A stretch of 64,000 nucleotides of DNA from Citrobacter freundii (lineage in GTDB: Bacteria > Bacteroidota > Bacteroidia > Chitinophagales > Chitinophagaceae). Below, piece after piece: positions 26,547 through 34,885 of this stretch; the first letter of the stretch is position 1; each line of letters begins with the position of its first letter. The position numbers and the translations under genes were made by a program. The stretch covers positions 124,001 to 188,000 of the forward strand of contig QFQQ01000003.1 of NCBI GenBank assembly GCA_003243445.1, written 5' to 3'. A model generated the notes under the pieces. It had not been told where the DNA came from. It saw nothing but the letters and a program-made list of their open reading frames with translations, and made no database searches.

Positions 26547-26915
26547 ATGCGGGAACGACGATTTTACTTGTTTGTTGCATTGATTTTCCTTGTAAATGGG
26601 GAAATTTTTGCACAAGGCAAAAATGTGGAAAACTTGGCTAAGAGTCCGCTTGAGAAGGCGGTTGAAAAAGCTTTTGAAAAAGGGCGAAAAGAGGGCGTAA
26701 TAGATTTACTGAGAGTAGCATCTATTAGTAACGAAGGGAATGGAATGGTGAATGGAAAAGCGCTGTTTTTGCTGAGGCCGGCTATTCCGCAGAGTTTCTT
26801 TTGTAAGAAGGAATGGCAGTTTGAAAAAGCAACCTCGATCCCGTTGAGATTCAGGTTGGGGTCGCTTGCGTATACAGATTATTTGGAAGGTAAGCCGAAT
26901 GCGTTGAAGCCATAG
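26547..26915 (+). CDS. Secreted hypothetical protein
   Basis: This 122-residue protein has a signal peptide (about 1-22, FYLFVALIFLVNGEIFAQ). The mature part begins with a charged helix (LEKAVEKAFEKGRKEGVIDL) and has a C-terminal stretch PLRFRLGSLAYTDYLEGK. No family is recognised. It is divergent from rpoN (96 nt between starts) and followed by a strong terminator at 26940-26976. Confidence 0.7.
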   Translation: MRERRFYLFVALIFLVNGEIFAQGKNVENLAKSPLEKAVEKAFEKGRKEGVIDLLRVASISNEGNGMVNGKALFLLRPAIPQSFFCKKEWQFEKATSIPLRFRLGSLAYTDYLEGKPNALKP

Positions 26916-26939
26916 ACGATTTGGAAAGTTGTTAAAGAG

Positions 26940-26976
26940 AAATCGCCCCGGCTTTATAACCGGGGCGATTTCTTTA
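26940..26976. terminator. Bidirectional rho-independent terminator
   Basis: AAATCGCCCCGG (26940-26951) and CCGGGGCGATTT (26960-26971) form a perfect 12-bp stem with an 8-nt loop and T-rich flank, between two convergent genes. Confidence 0.9.
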
Positions 26977-26984
26977 TGATTGGA

Positions 26985-28193
26985 TCATTTCTTTTCTTTT
27001 TCAGGGAGCCATTCCATGACGGGGATCTTAGCCTGCTTTTTATAGTAGTTGTTCTGAAGGCTGTCATTCCAGCCATTAGGATTGCGGTTGAATGAAGAGC
27101 TGTTATAGAACACGCTTCCTTTTATTTCCGGATATTCTCTCACGAGGTTGATCTGGTTGGGTAATTCGGAAGGACGTTTCCAGGCGGCACTCTTCTCAAA
27201 GAAGCGATAGATGCCATGACCAATATAAACGTGTTTACCATAGCTGTGCTTGCTCCACCAATCGACCATCGTTTCGAATGGAATTTTATCGTGACCGATC
27301 TCAAGGTAAAGTTGCGGCGCTACATAATCGATCCAGCCATTTCTCAGCCATAGCAGGATGTCTGCATAGAGATCGTCATAATTGGTAACACCGGCTTTTG
27401 TATCGCTGCCTTCCGGATCCTGGGATTTATTGCGCCATACGCTGAAAGGTGAAATCCCGAACTTGCAATAAGGCTTTTCCATTTTGATCGCTGCGCTGAT
27501 CTTCTCAATGATCGAATCGACATTTGCCCTTCTCCAATCATCTTTCGATAATGTGCTGCCGGATCTTTTGTAAGAAGCCGCATCAGGAAATTCTTTTCCC
27601 GGAAGACGGTAAGGGTAAAAATAATCGTCCATATGGATCGCATCGATATCATATCTCTTTACGATATCACGGACAACATTCACAACGAATGCCTGCGCCT
27701 GCGAATTTCCCGGATCAAAGTATTTCTTATCTCCATAGGTCAGGAACCATTCGGGGTGTGTTCGTGTGACGTGATCAGGAGAGATAGAAGCTGTACGGAT
27801 GTTGAAGTTTGCGCGATAAGGGTTCAGCCATGCGTGAAACTCCATCCCGCGTTTATGCGCTTCTTCGATCATGAAGACAAGCGGATCATAGTAAGGGAAG
27901 GTTGGTTTGCCCTGTATACCGGTCAGCCATTGGCTCCAGGGTTCATAAGGTGAAGCATAGAACGCATCAGCTGCTGGGCGGATCTGCACGATCACGGCAT
28001 TCATGCCATTGCGTTGATGCATATCCAGCAAGCGGATAAAATCCGCTTTTTGTTGGGCGGGATTTGTTACACCTCGTGGAGGCCAGTCGATATTATCGAC
28101 CGTAGCGATCCAGACGCCGCGGAATTCATACTCCGGCTGGGCAAAAGAACAAATACTAAAGAGGCAAGCGACTATCGGCAAAAACAGCTTCAT
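26985..28193 (-). CDS. Secreted glycoside hydrolase family 10-like (GHL10) protein
   Basis: A 402-residue protein with a signal peptide (about 1-18). It matches the GHL10/DUF187 TIM-barrel family: EFRGVWIATVDNIDWPPRG at the N-terminus, NGMNAVIVQIRPAADAFYAS, GMEFHAWLNPYRANF, IDAIHMDDYFYPYR (catalytic-site DD) and WIDYVAPQLYLEIG. Members cleave glycan chains, including peptidoglycan-related polymers in some cases; the substrate here is unknown. It stands alone, convergent with a small secreted protein gene. Confidence 0.92.
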   Translation of the reverse strand: MKLFLPIVACLFSICSFAQPEYEFRGVWIATVDNIDWPPRGVTNPAQQKADFIRLLDMHQRNGMNAVIVQIRPAADAFYASPYEPWSQWLTGIQGKPTFPYYDPLVFMIEEAHKRGMEFHAWLNPYRANFNIRTASISPDHVTRTHPEWFLTYGDKKYFDPGNSQAQAFVVNVVRDIVKRYDIDAIHMDDYFYPYRLPGKEFPDAASYKRSGSTLSKDDWRRANVDSIIEKISAAIKMEKPYCKFGISPFSVWRNKSQDPEGSDTKAGVTNYDDLYADILLWLRNGWIDYVAPQLYLEIGHDKIPFETMVDWWSKHSYGKHVYIGHGIYRFFEKSAAWKRPSELPNQINLVREYPEIKGSVFYNSSSFNRNPNGWNDSLQNNYYKKQAKIPVMEWLPEKEKK

Positions 28194-28235
28194 TGTTGTA
28201 AATCAAGTAAAATGAATGAAATACAAAACTAGGCC

Positions 28236-28320
28236 AATTAAAAAGTAAAAAGTCAAAATGAAAAATTAAAAAAGCCCCGCAAAGGGGTTTTAATGTTTCA
28301 TTTTGACTTTTACTTTAATT
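28236..28320. repeat. Heptad-phased inverted repeat IR9 with a terminator at its tip
   Basis: Arms 28236-28278 and 28283-28320 form one nearly continuous hairpin. The outer part is heptad A-rich (AAAGTAA, AAAGTCA, AAATGAA, AAATTAA); the tip is a GCCCC/GGGG terminator stem with a T-run on the minus strand. The right arm ends at the MarR stop codon, so this is also the MarR terminator. Confidence 0.88.
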
Positions 28321-28777
28321 ATTTGCTTCCGCGCATCTTGTCGAGCAGTTCGCTTAGTGTCTGTGCTTCTTTTTTACTGAGACTGGCGATCACATTGTCC
28401 ATTTCGTCCTGGCGCTGGTCCAGTTTTTCAAGAACTTTTTTGCCTTTATCGGTGATCATTACGTCAACGAGCCGGCGATCGGTTTTGCAGGTGCCTTTTT
28501 TAACAAGACCTTTTGCGATAAGACGGTCGACGATACGGCTGGTATCACTCATTTTATCGAGCATCCGCTCGCGGATCTGTAAAGTGGAGAGCGGATTGGG
28601 AAGGCTTCCACGTAATATGCGCAATATGTTGAATTGCTGAGGGGTGATATCCGCGTCGGCGAAGATCTCTTTGGTCTGTTCTGTCATCCAGTTAAAAGTG
28701 TAGATGATGTTCACAGCAGCTTTATGATACTCGTTGCGGAATTTGGTTTGTATGTCCTGGTCGATACCCATAGTCAC
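28319..28777 (-). CDS. MarR family transcriptional regulator
   Basis: A 152-residue winged-helix regulator. The DNA-binding core is ITPQQFNILRILRGSLPNPL, then the recognition helix region DKMSDTSRIVDRLIAKGLVK and the wing KTDRRLVDVMITDKGKKVLE. The N- and C-terminal helices form the dimer interface. It stands alone, so its target and ligand are not indicated. The 3' end is built into a heptad hairpin, IR9. Confidence 0.93.
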   Translation of the reverse strand: MTMGIDQDIQTKFRNEYHKAAVNIIYTFNWMTEQTKEIFADADITPQQFNILRILRGSLPNPLSTLQIRERMLDKMSDTSRIVDRLIAKGLVKKGTCKTDRRLVDVMITDKGKKVLEKLDQRQDEMDNVIASLSKKEAQTLSELLDKMRGSK

Positions 28778-29276
28778 AAGGTTAAATAATGAATAATAAA
28801 GCGTCGGTCCTGGATGAACGACACAAAATTAATGTTATAACATCGAATTTCCTAAAATTCGTTCGGAGCCTTATGGGCTGGCAACCTGGACGGTGGATGG
28901 CCGGGCTGGCAAGCGCTCGAAATTAGGGTTTTTCAATGGATCGTGAACTATTACGGGTTGATGAGGTCGTTATGTTTGACCGGTTTGAATTACGCGGATT
29001 TTTCCTGTCCTATTAAGGAGTAATCATTTTTATAGGTGCAGCCTGCGTATCGGGCGCACGAATGACGCGGATTGATCTCCTGGATCGGAAACTTGCCGGT
29101 GCTTCGAATTGGGTGAGATGAATCCGCATGATCTTCATGCGACGGACAAGTTTAGCAGATAACACACGCTGATAAGCGACCGTATCTTATACTTCTTCTA
29201 TCTCACCGGGATCACTACCGATTGATCTGTATAGCCGGACAACGGGCAACAGACAGCGGTCAACCCTTTCCGGCCG
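28778..29276. other. Gene-free spacer between DinB and MarR genes
   Basis: A 499-nt spacer with no credible reading frame on either strand. Near 28889-28916 there is a short GGATGG/CCGGGC segment resembling one arm of the heptad repeats, without a visible partner. No RNA gene or terminator stands out. Confidence 0.5.
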
Positions 29277-29768
29277 CTAGGTCATGTGCTGTTGCTGGGA
29301 TTTCCTGATCTCAGCTGCCAGCTTAAAGATCGTGAACAGATGATGCGCTTCATGAAGAAGGAAGAAGTTCAGCCACTGGATCATATTCATCGCACCATAT
29401 ACAGGATGTGTTCCCAACTTAGCAAGGTCGTTTTCATTGAAGCTAAGCATTCCTGACGCGATCTCCTTACGCGTACTGAGAAGATCCTGCATCACTTCCC
29501 GCGATGATTTTCCGCAATGATCATGAAAGAGCGGATCGCCTTCCGCGGAATAGCGATCAAAAATGGGATTGAACCCCTCCAGCATCTGTCTCACCCGATG
29601 AATGAATATATGCTGATAGGTTTCGAGATGTACAATATTTTCAAAAATGGACCACTTACCAGGAATGACCTGCATCCGGATCTGCTCATCCGAAAGACCT
29701 TCGATCAGCTCAATCAGGGATTTGTGCTGGTATTGCAGACGTGTGGAAATAGAAGATGGCATTTGCAT
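29277..29768 (-). CDS. DinB family protein
   Basis: A 163-residue four-helix bundle protein. It has the pattern of DinB/YfiT-like enzymes with three metal-binding His: KWSIFENIVHLETYQHIFIH near the N-terminus and WLNFFLLHEAHHLFTIFKL near the C-terminus (HEAHH). Members include thiol-dependent transferases with a divalent metal. The Met at residue 3 (29762) is an alternative start. It is a single gene with no clear functional partner nearby. Confidence 0.88.
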   Translation of the reverse strand: MQMPSSISTRLQYQHKSLIELIEGLSDEQIRMQVIPGKWSIFENIVHLETYQHIFIHRVRQMLEGFNPIFDRYSAEGDPLFHDHCGKSSREVMQDLLSTRKEIASGMLSFNENDLAKLGTHPVYGAMNMIQWLNFFLLHEAHHLFTIFKLAAEIRKSQQQHMT

Positions 29769-29855
29769 GTGAACTCTTTGAGTTGGTTAGTGTCTTCAGC
29801 GGGCGGGATATAATCGAATAGATCCTCCATGCTAACGCTTTGGCGGACATCGATT

Positions 29856-29884
29856 CTTCGCCATAACTATGATTTATGGCGAAG
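29856..29884. promoter_or_regulatory. Palindrome in the DinB - radical SAM spacer
   Basis: CTTCGCCATAA (29856-29866) and TTATGGCGAAG (29874-29884) are perfect inverted copies around a 7-nt loop. There is no T-run on either side, so it is more likely an operator or RNA structure than a terminator. It lies 88 nt upstream of the DinB start. Confidence 0.45.
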
Positions 29885-30012
29885 GGCGTTCAAAATAATT
29901 AATAATTGTAATTCAAAATCATTACTAATTACTTTTTAACGCATGATTTTAACTTCTAATTTTACTCAGGTATGATTGTGCTACCGGCAGCGCCATTCAA
30001 AAAGATGCATTT

Positions 30013-31041
30013 CTAGTCGCTCCAGACCTTTGTTCCTTCGGAGCAGTTTGCACAGATATCTATGTTCTTCCGGCCTTTGAGGATCTGCGTCCTGAATTTA
30101 GTGTATTCCCCATTTTTCCAGATCTCTCTGAAAGATTTTTTCCGAAGATCGCCCATGCGATGTTGTGCATCTTTGTCAAAACAACAAGGTGCCACCAACC
30201 CGTCCCATGTAATAACGGGGTCATGCCATAATCTCCAGCATTGGTTTGCCAGCTTGCCTTTGAATTCAGTGCCCTTTCCGGTCTTACGGTAGCGGCTGTA
30301 TTTATCAATCGTGGGGATGAGTTTGTTCGGATCGTTTTCATAGTCGTAAACCTGAGCGGTTTTGAACCACACATCATCCACGCCGATCTCTTTCGCCAGT
30401 TTTTTTACATCTTCTATCTGGTGTTCATTATGTCTCACAACGAGGAACTGAAATACAACAAATGGCTTTTTACTGTTCAGTTCTTTTTTCCATTTAACGA
30501 TATTCTGTGCGCCTTCGATCACTTTTTTCAGCTGGCCGCCTACGCGGTACTGTTGATAGGTCTCCTGGGTTGTGCCGTCTATGGAGATAATAAGTCTGTC
30601 CAATCCGCTTTCAATCGTTTTCTTTGCATTGGCTTCTGTGAGGTAATGTGCATTGGTTGAAGTAGCGGTATAGATCTTTTTATCCGCCGCATATTTTACC
30701 ATATCCAGGAAATTTGGATTCAGGTAAGGTTCGCCTTGGAAATAAAATACCAGGTAAAGCAGCTCTTTATGCAGCTGATCGATCGTCTCCCTGAAGAAAT
30801 CCCGTTGCAGCATGCCCGTTGGCCGGGTAAAGGCGCGAAGACCGCTTGGGCATTCAGGGCAGCGAAGATTACATGAGGTGGTCGGCTCAAAAGAAATGGA
30901 AACAGGCATGCCCCATTGAACGGGTTTTTTTGTCCATTTGCTGAGATAATAACTGCTCAGTACTTTTAACCCATTCCAGGCACGGCGAAGCGTAAGCTTG
31001 GATAAAAGATTGATACTATCGTTTCTGTTCACTCTGGCCAT
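30013..31041 (-). CDS. Radical SAM / SPASM domain protein
   Basis: A 342-residue enzyme. The radical SAM cluster motif is CNLRCPEC (CxxxCxxC), in the context SFEPTTSCNLRCPECPSG; later beta-strand motifs include LVFYFQGEPYLNP and GLDRLIISIDGTTQETYQQY. The C-terminal SPASM region has further cysteines (LVAPCCFDKDAQHRMGDL and NIDICANCSEG) for auxiliary Fe-S clusters. SPASM proteins mature peptides or modify small molecules; no precursor peptide gene is seen next to it. It is divergent from the pxp operon with only 31 nt between starts. Confidence 0.92.
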   Translation of the reverse strand: MARVNRNDSINLLSKLTLRRAWNGLKVLSSYYLSKWTKKPVQWGMPVSISFEPTTSCNLRCPECPSGLRAFTRPTGMLQRDFFRETIDQLHKELLYLVFYFQGEPYLNPNFLDMVKYAADKKIYTATSTNAHYLTEANAKKTIESGLDRLIISIDGTTQETYQQYRVGGQLKKVIEGAQNIVKWKKELNSKKPFVVFQFLVVRHNEHQIEDVKKLAKEIGVDDVWFKTAQVYDYENDPNKLIPTIDKYSRYRKTGKGTEFKGKLANQCWRLWHDPVITWDGLVAPCCFDKDAQHRMGDLRKKSFREIWKNGEYTKFRTQILKGRKNIDICANCSEGTKVWSD

Positions 31042-31072
31042 CCGGGAGTAAAGTTAAGTTGGTATCTTCAAA

Positions 31073-31789
31073 ATGCATTTCATGAGTTCCACCATTCCAT
31101 ATCATATTTTTCCCCTGGGAGATTCCGCGATGACCGTGGATTTCGGGAATCGTATCAGCCCTGAACTGAATAATGCCGTTATGAAGCTCTTCCAGGAGCT
31201 TGAGGCTACTCCGCTTCCGGGCATGACAGAGTGCGTGCCGGCTTATAGTTCGCTGAGTGTTCACTATGATCTGTTGCAGTGCAGCCGCCTCAGACCGGCT
31301 GGTCAGACTGTTTTTGAATGGATGGGCGAGATGCTTCACCAGCGAATGAAAAAACTGGATCATGAAGAGATCACGCCTTTGCGGGAAGTGATCGTGCCGG
31401 TATGTTATGATCCGGCATTTGCGCCGGATCTGCTGAAACTTGCGGAAGAAAAGGGTATTTCCGTTGAGGAGATCATTCATCTGCATTCTGCCAATCCTTA
31501 TCGTGTTTACCTGCTCGGATTTCTTCCCGGCTTTACATATCTGGGGGAAACCGATGAAAAACTGGCGATCTCAAGGAAAATGCAACCGGCAATGGTGCAT
31601 GCCGGAAGTATCGGTATTGCGGGCCGGCAGACCGGTATTTACTCGCTGACTTCTCCGGGAGGCTGGCATATCATTGGCCGCACACCGTTGAAATTATTTG
31701 ATAAGGACAGGGAACCGCTTACGCTTTTGAAGCCAGGCGACAGTGTAAAATTTGTTTCAATCAGTAAAGATGAATTTGAGGATCATTAA
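31073..31789 (+). CDS. pxpB: 5-oxoprolinase subunit B
   Basis: A 238-residue KipI-type protein. It has the family pattern PLGDSAMTVDFGNRISPELN, VPVCYDPAFAPDL, IHLHSANPYRVYLLGFLPGF (signature) and YSLTSPGGWHIIGRTPLKLF. With PxpA and PxpC it forms the prokaryotic ATP-dependent 5-oxoprolinase that converts 5-oxoproline to glutamate. The next gene overlaps its end by about 20 nt. A second ATG at 31082 could be the start. Confidence 0.95.
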   Translation: MHFMSSTIPYHIFPLGDSAMTVDFGNRISPELNNAVMKLFQELEATPLPGMTECVPAYSSLSVHYDLLQCSRLRPAGQTVFEWMGEMLHQRMKKLDHEEITPLREVIVPVCYDPAFAPDLLKLAEEKGISVEEIIHLHSANPYRVYLLGFLPGFTYLGETDEKLAISRKMQPAMVHAGSIGIAGRQTGIYSLTSPGGWHIIGRTPLKLFDKDREPLTLLKPGDSVKFVSISKDEFEDH

Positions 31790-32765
31790 GTCTGGCGTGC
31801 TGGATACTATCCAGGACCTTGGAAGGCATGGCTGGCAGCATATCGGGATCAATCCTGCGGGAGCAATGGATCGCTTCTCCGCACAGCTCGCCAATGCATT
31901 GGTGGGAAATGACCCGTCACAACCTGTGATCGAAATGCATTTTCCCGCAGCAGCATTGTTTTTTGAACGGCCATCGCTTATTTCATTGACAGGCGCTGAT
32001 TTTTCAGCGGTGCTGAATGGCGAACGCGTGCCCTGTCATCAACCAATACTGGTAAATAAATACAGCATCCTGCAATTTGAACGGCTCAACAGCGGCGCAC
32101 GCGCGTACCTCGCCATCCAGGGCGGCATTCAGCTTGAGCGCTGGCTGAATAGTTACAGTACACATCTGAAAGCCGGTGCTGGTGGCCATGCGGGACGTGC
32201 ATTATTTACGGATGATGAAGTCAGGCTTGCATCTTCGATCGAATGGTCTGCCTATCTTAAACGCGACGAGTTCCTTGTATTGCCCTGGCGTGTATCTCAT
32301 TATTGGGAAAAACAACCGGTAGAAGAGATCTATATATTAACCGGAAGAGAATGGTCAAAACTGACGGATGACTCGCAAAAAATTTTGCAGGAACAACCTT
32401 TTCAGCTTACACCACAATCCGACAGGATGGGCTACCGATTGCAGGGAGAATCATTGCAGATGCAAGTCCGCGAGGAGATGATCTCCACTGCCGTTACCTT
32501 CGGAACATTACAGTTATTGCCAAACGGCCAACTGACTGTATTGATGGCCGATCATCAGACCACGGGCGGCTATCCACGAATCGGGCATGTGATCTCCGCG
32601 CATCACTCAAAACTGGCTCAGCTTGCGCCCGGTGAACGGATCCGCTTTCATATAACAGATCACGCTACAGCAGAGAAATTATTTATCGAACAGCAACAAC
32701 ATCTCATGCAGGTCGGCTATGCCTGCCAGTTAAAACTGGATCAGTTCATTCATGCGCCACATTGA
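31770..32765 (+). CDS. pxpC: 5-oxoprolinase subunit C (biotin-dependent carboxyltransferase-like)
   Basis: A 331-residue KipA-type protein starting at ATG 31770. Family patterns are SGVLDTIQDLGRHGWQHIGI, PAGAMDRFSAQLANALVGND, GARAYLAIQGGI and TDDSQKILQEQPFQLTPQSD followed by RMGYRLQG. TTGGYPRIGHV near the end is the typical closing motif. It lies between pxpB and pxpA, overlapping both, so the three are translated together. A TTG at 31752 would extend it by six residues. Confidence 0.95.
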   Translation: MNLRIIKSGVLDTIQDLGRHGWQHIGINPAGAMDRFSAQLANALVGNDPSQPVIEMHFPAAALFFERPSLISLTGADFSAVLNGERVPCHQPILVNKYSILQFERLNSGARAYLAIQGGIQLERWLNSYSTHLKAGAGGHAGRALFTDDEVRLASSIEWSAYLKRDEFLVLPWRVSHYWEKQPVEEIYILTGREWSKLTDDSQKILQEQPFQLTPQSDRMGYRLQGESLQMQVREEMISTAVTFGTLQLLPNGQLTVLMADHQTTGGYPRIGHVISAHHSKLAQLAPGERIRFHITDHATAEKLFIEQQQHLMQVGYACQLKLDQFIHAPH

Positions 32766-33492
32766 TCTAAATTGCGATATGGGAGAAGGCATCGGTAATG
32801 ATGCAGCACTGATGCCGTTCATCAGTTCCGCAAATATTGCCTGTGGATATCATGCAGGCAATGAGCAAACGATGAATGAAACGGTGCGGCTGGCAATTGA
32901 TCATGGCGTGAAGATTGGTGCACACGTTTCGTTTGCCGACAAAGAAAATTTTGGCAGAACGGAAATGAAGTTGCCTGACGAAGAAGTGTATTCGCTTGTG
33001 CAAACGCAACTGCAATCCTTAAGGAAGATCACAGATAAGTATAAGACATCAATACATCATGTGAAACCGCATGGGGCATTATATAATATGTCCGCACGTG
33101 ATGCTGGTCTTGCCCGTATCATTGCAAAAGCAATTGCAGCGTTCGATCCCTCGCTTGTGTTGATGGGTTTAAGTGGAAGTCATTCGATCAATGAGGCAAA
33201 AATGTTGAACCTGAAGACTGCTGGTGAAGCTTTCGCGGACCGCCGGTATGAAGAAGATGGAAGCCTGCGCTCCCGTACCCTGCCCGGTGCCCTGCTGGAA
33301 GATGCCGGAAAGGCTGTTCAACAGGTGCTGCAAATGATCAATACAGGAACTGTTACTGCATTTTCCGGTAAACAGGTCAGCGTATTGGTGGATACGATCT
33401 GTATACACGGCGATGGAAAACACGCCGTAAGTTTTGCGAAGCAAATACATCAAACGCTGAAACATTATTCTATTGACATCAAAGCCGTCTAA
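32752..33492 (+). CDS. pxpA: 5-oxoprolinase subunit A (LamB/YcsF family)
   Basis: A 246-residue LamB/YcsF protein. The N-terminus HIDLNCDMGEGIGND is the family signature, followed by SSANIACGYHAGNEQTMNET, IGAHVSFADKENFGR, HVKPHGALYNMS, EAFADRRYEEDGSL and ICIHGDGKHAV. It acts with PxpB and PxpC on 5-oxoproline. It overlaps the end of pxpC by 14 nt, and the transporter gene overlaps its own end by 20 nt. Confidence 0.96.
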   Translation: MRHIDLNCDMGEGIGNDAALMPFISSANIACGYHAGNEQTMNETVRLAIDHGVKIGAHVSFADKENFGRTEMKLPDEEVYSLVQTQLQSLRKITDKYKTSIHHVKPHGALYNMSARDAGLARIIAKAIAAFDPSLVLMGLSGSHSINEAKMLNLKTAGEAFADRRYEEDGSLRSRTLPGALLEDAGKAVQQVLQMINTGTVTAFSGKQVSVLVDTICIHGDGKHAVSFAKQIHQTLKHYSIDIKAV

Positions 33493-34675
33493 ATTTAAGC
33501 TTTGGGGTGGTGCCGGCCTTGGCGCTGCATTCCTGATGGCCAATTCATCCATCGGCCCGGGATTTCTTACGCAAACAACCGTGTTCACGCAGCAGCTGAT
33601 GACAAGCTTTGGTTTTGTGATCCTGATCTCGGTGTTGATAGACATTGGTGCGCAACTGAACACATGGCGTGTGCTTGCCGTTAGTGAATTGCGTGCACAG
33701 GATGTTTCAAATAAATTATTTCCAGGTCTAGGCTATGTTCTGTCTGCACTGGTTGTTCTTGGAGGCTTTGCTTTTAACATCGGAAATATCGCGGGCTGTG
33801 GTCTTGGCGTGAATGTATTGACAGGATTAAGTTTTGAAAAGGGAGCGATCATCAGCGGCGCATTTGCCCTGCTGCTTTTCTGGATGAAAGAGATCGGCAA
33901 GATGCTGGATGGGTTTACAAAGATCGTGGGCACGTTTAAGATCTTGCTGACTTTATTTATTGCATTCAGTGCACATCCGCCGCTGATCGAATCTATACAG
34001 CATACATTCATTCCTGAAAAGATCAGCCTGGCGGCGATTGTGACGATCGTGGGGGGAACTGTCGGAGGTTATCTCACTTTTTCCGGCGCACATCGTTTAT
34101 TGGATGCGGGTATAAAAGGAAGGGAGAATCTGCGGCAGGTGAACCGGAGTGCGATCCAGGGGATCGTGATCTCTACCATCATGCGTTTTGTCTTATTTCT
34201 TGCAACTGTTGGCGTGTTGACGCAGGGCGCGTTACTGGATAAAAACAATCCTGCATCGACTGTTTTTGCTTTTGCGGCGGGTGAGATCGGACTCAGGATC
34301 TTTGGAATAGTGTTGTGGAGTGCGGCGATCTCTTCCGTGATCGGTGCTTCGTATACTTCTGTTTCCTTCTTCAAAACATTTCATCCATCGCTCCAAAAAC
34401 ATGAAAGGCTGTGTATTTCGTTATTCATTGTGCTTACCACCGCAGTATTTGTTGCTGTCGGAAAACCTAAGGAGTTATTGCTACTCGCCGGAGGTTTGAA
34501 CGGGCTGATCTTACCGGTCGCTTTATCGATCATGCTGATCGCTGCTACGAAGAAGCGGATAATGAACGATTACAAACATCCGGTATGGATGCAATGTATG
34601 GGATGGATAGTTGTTGGTGTGATGGGATGGATGGGAGGTGTTGCTGTTTCAGAGATGGTAAGTGCATTGTTCTGA
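33473..34675 (+). CDS. NRAMP-related transporter lacking the metal-site motifs
   Basis: A 400-residue protein with about eleven membrane helices, starting at a TTG that overlaps pxpA. The fold matches NRAMP/YcsG proteins, which occur in pxp operons of other bacteria. In helix 1 the canonical DPGN is replaced by SIGPGFLTQTT, and in helix 6 the MPH motif is replaced by TFSGAHRLLDAG. These changes remove the ligands that bind manganese or iron in true NRAMPs. Given its place, uptake of 5-oxoproline or a related amino acid is a reasonable inference. Confidence 0.88.
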   Translation: MTSKPSKFKLWGGAGLGAAFLMANSSIGPGFLTQTTVFTQQLMTSFGFVILISVLIDIGAQLNTWRVLAVSELRAQDVSNKLFPGLGYVLSALVVLGGFAFNIGNIAGCGLGVNVLTGLSFEKGAIISGAFALLLFWMKEIGKMLDGFTKIVGTFKILLTLFIAFSAHPPLIESIQHTFIPEKISLAAIVTIVGGTVGGYLTFSGAHRLLDAGIKGRENLRQVNRSAIQGIVISTIMRFVLFLATVGVLTQGALLDKNNPASTVFAFAAGEIGLRIFGIVLWSAAISSVIGASYTSVSFFKTFHPSLQKHERLCISLFIVLTTAVFVAVGKPKELLLLAGGLNGLILPVALSIMLIAATKKRIMNDYKHPVWMQCMGWIVVGVMGWMGGVAVSEMVSALF

Positions 34676-34821
34676 TACGCTGATTCAATACGCGGATTTC
34701 GCGAATTAGCGTTTTGTAACCGGGAAAGTCTTTCTTCACCGATGTTGGCATCGAGGCGAAATAGTTTCAAATAAATGCGGCCTTTTTCATTAGCCCCTTT
34801 TCTCTCTTTCTCCTCTTGAAA

Positions 34822-34852
34822 TAAAAAAGCCCAACCACGAACGGTTAGGGCT
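34822..34852 (-). terminator. Rho-independent terminator of the L,D-transpeptidase-like gene
   Basis: On the minus strand AGCCCTAACC pairs with GTGGTTGGGCT around a short loop, followed by TTTTTTAT. It lies 34 nt after the stop of the gene at 34886. Confidence 0.85.
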
Positions 34853-34885
34853 GTTGTTTGTCCATCCTTGTTGTCTTGGGTCCAA

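Noticed and set aside
28778..29276. A hidden gene in the 499-nt DinB-MarR spacer
   Set aside because: No frame of useful length with a protein-like pattern on either strand.
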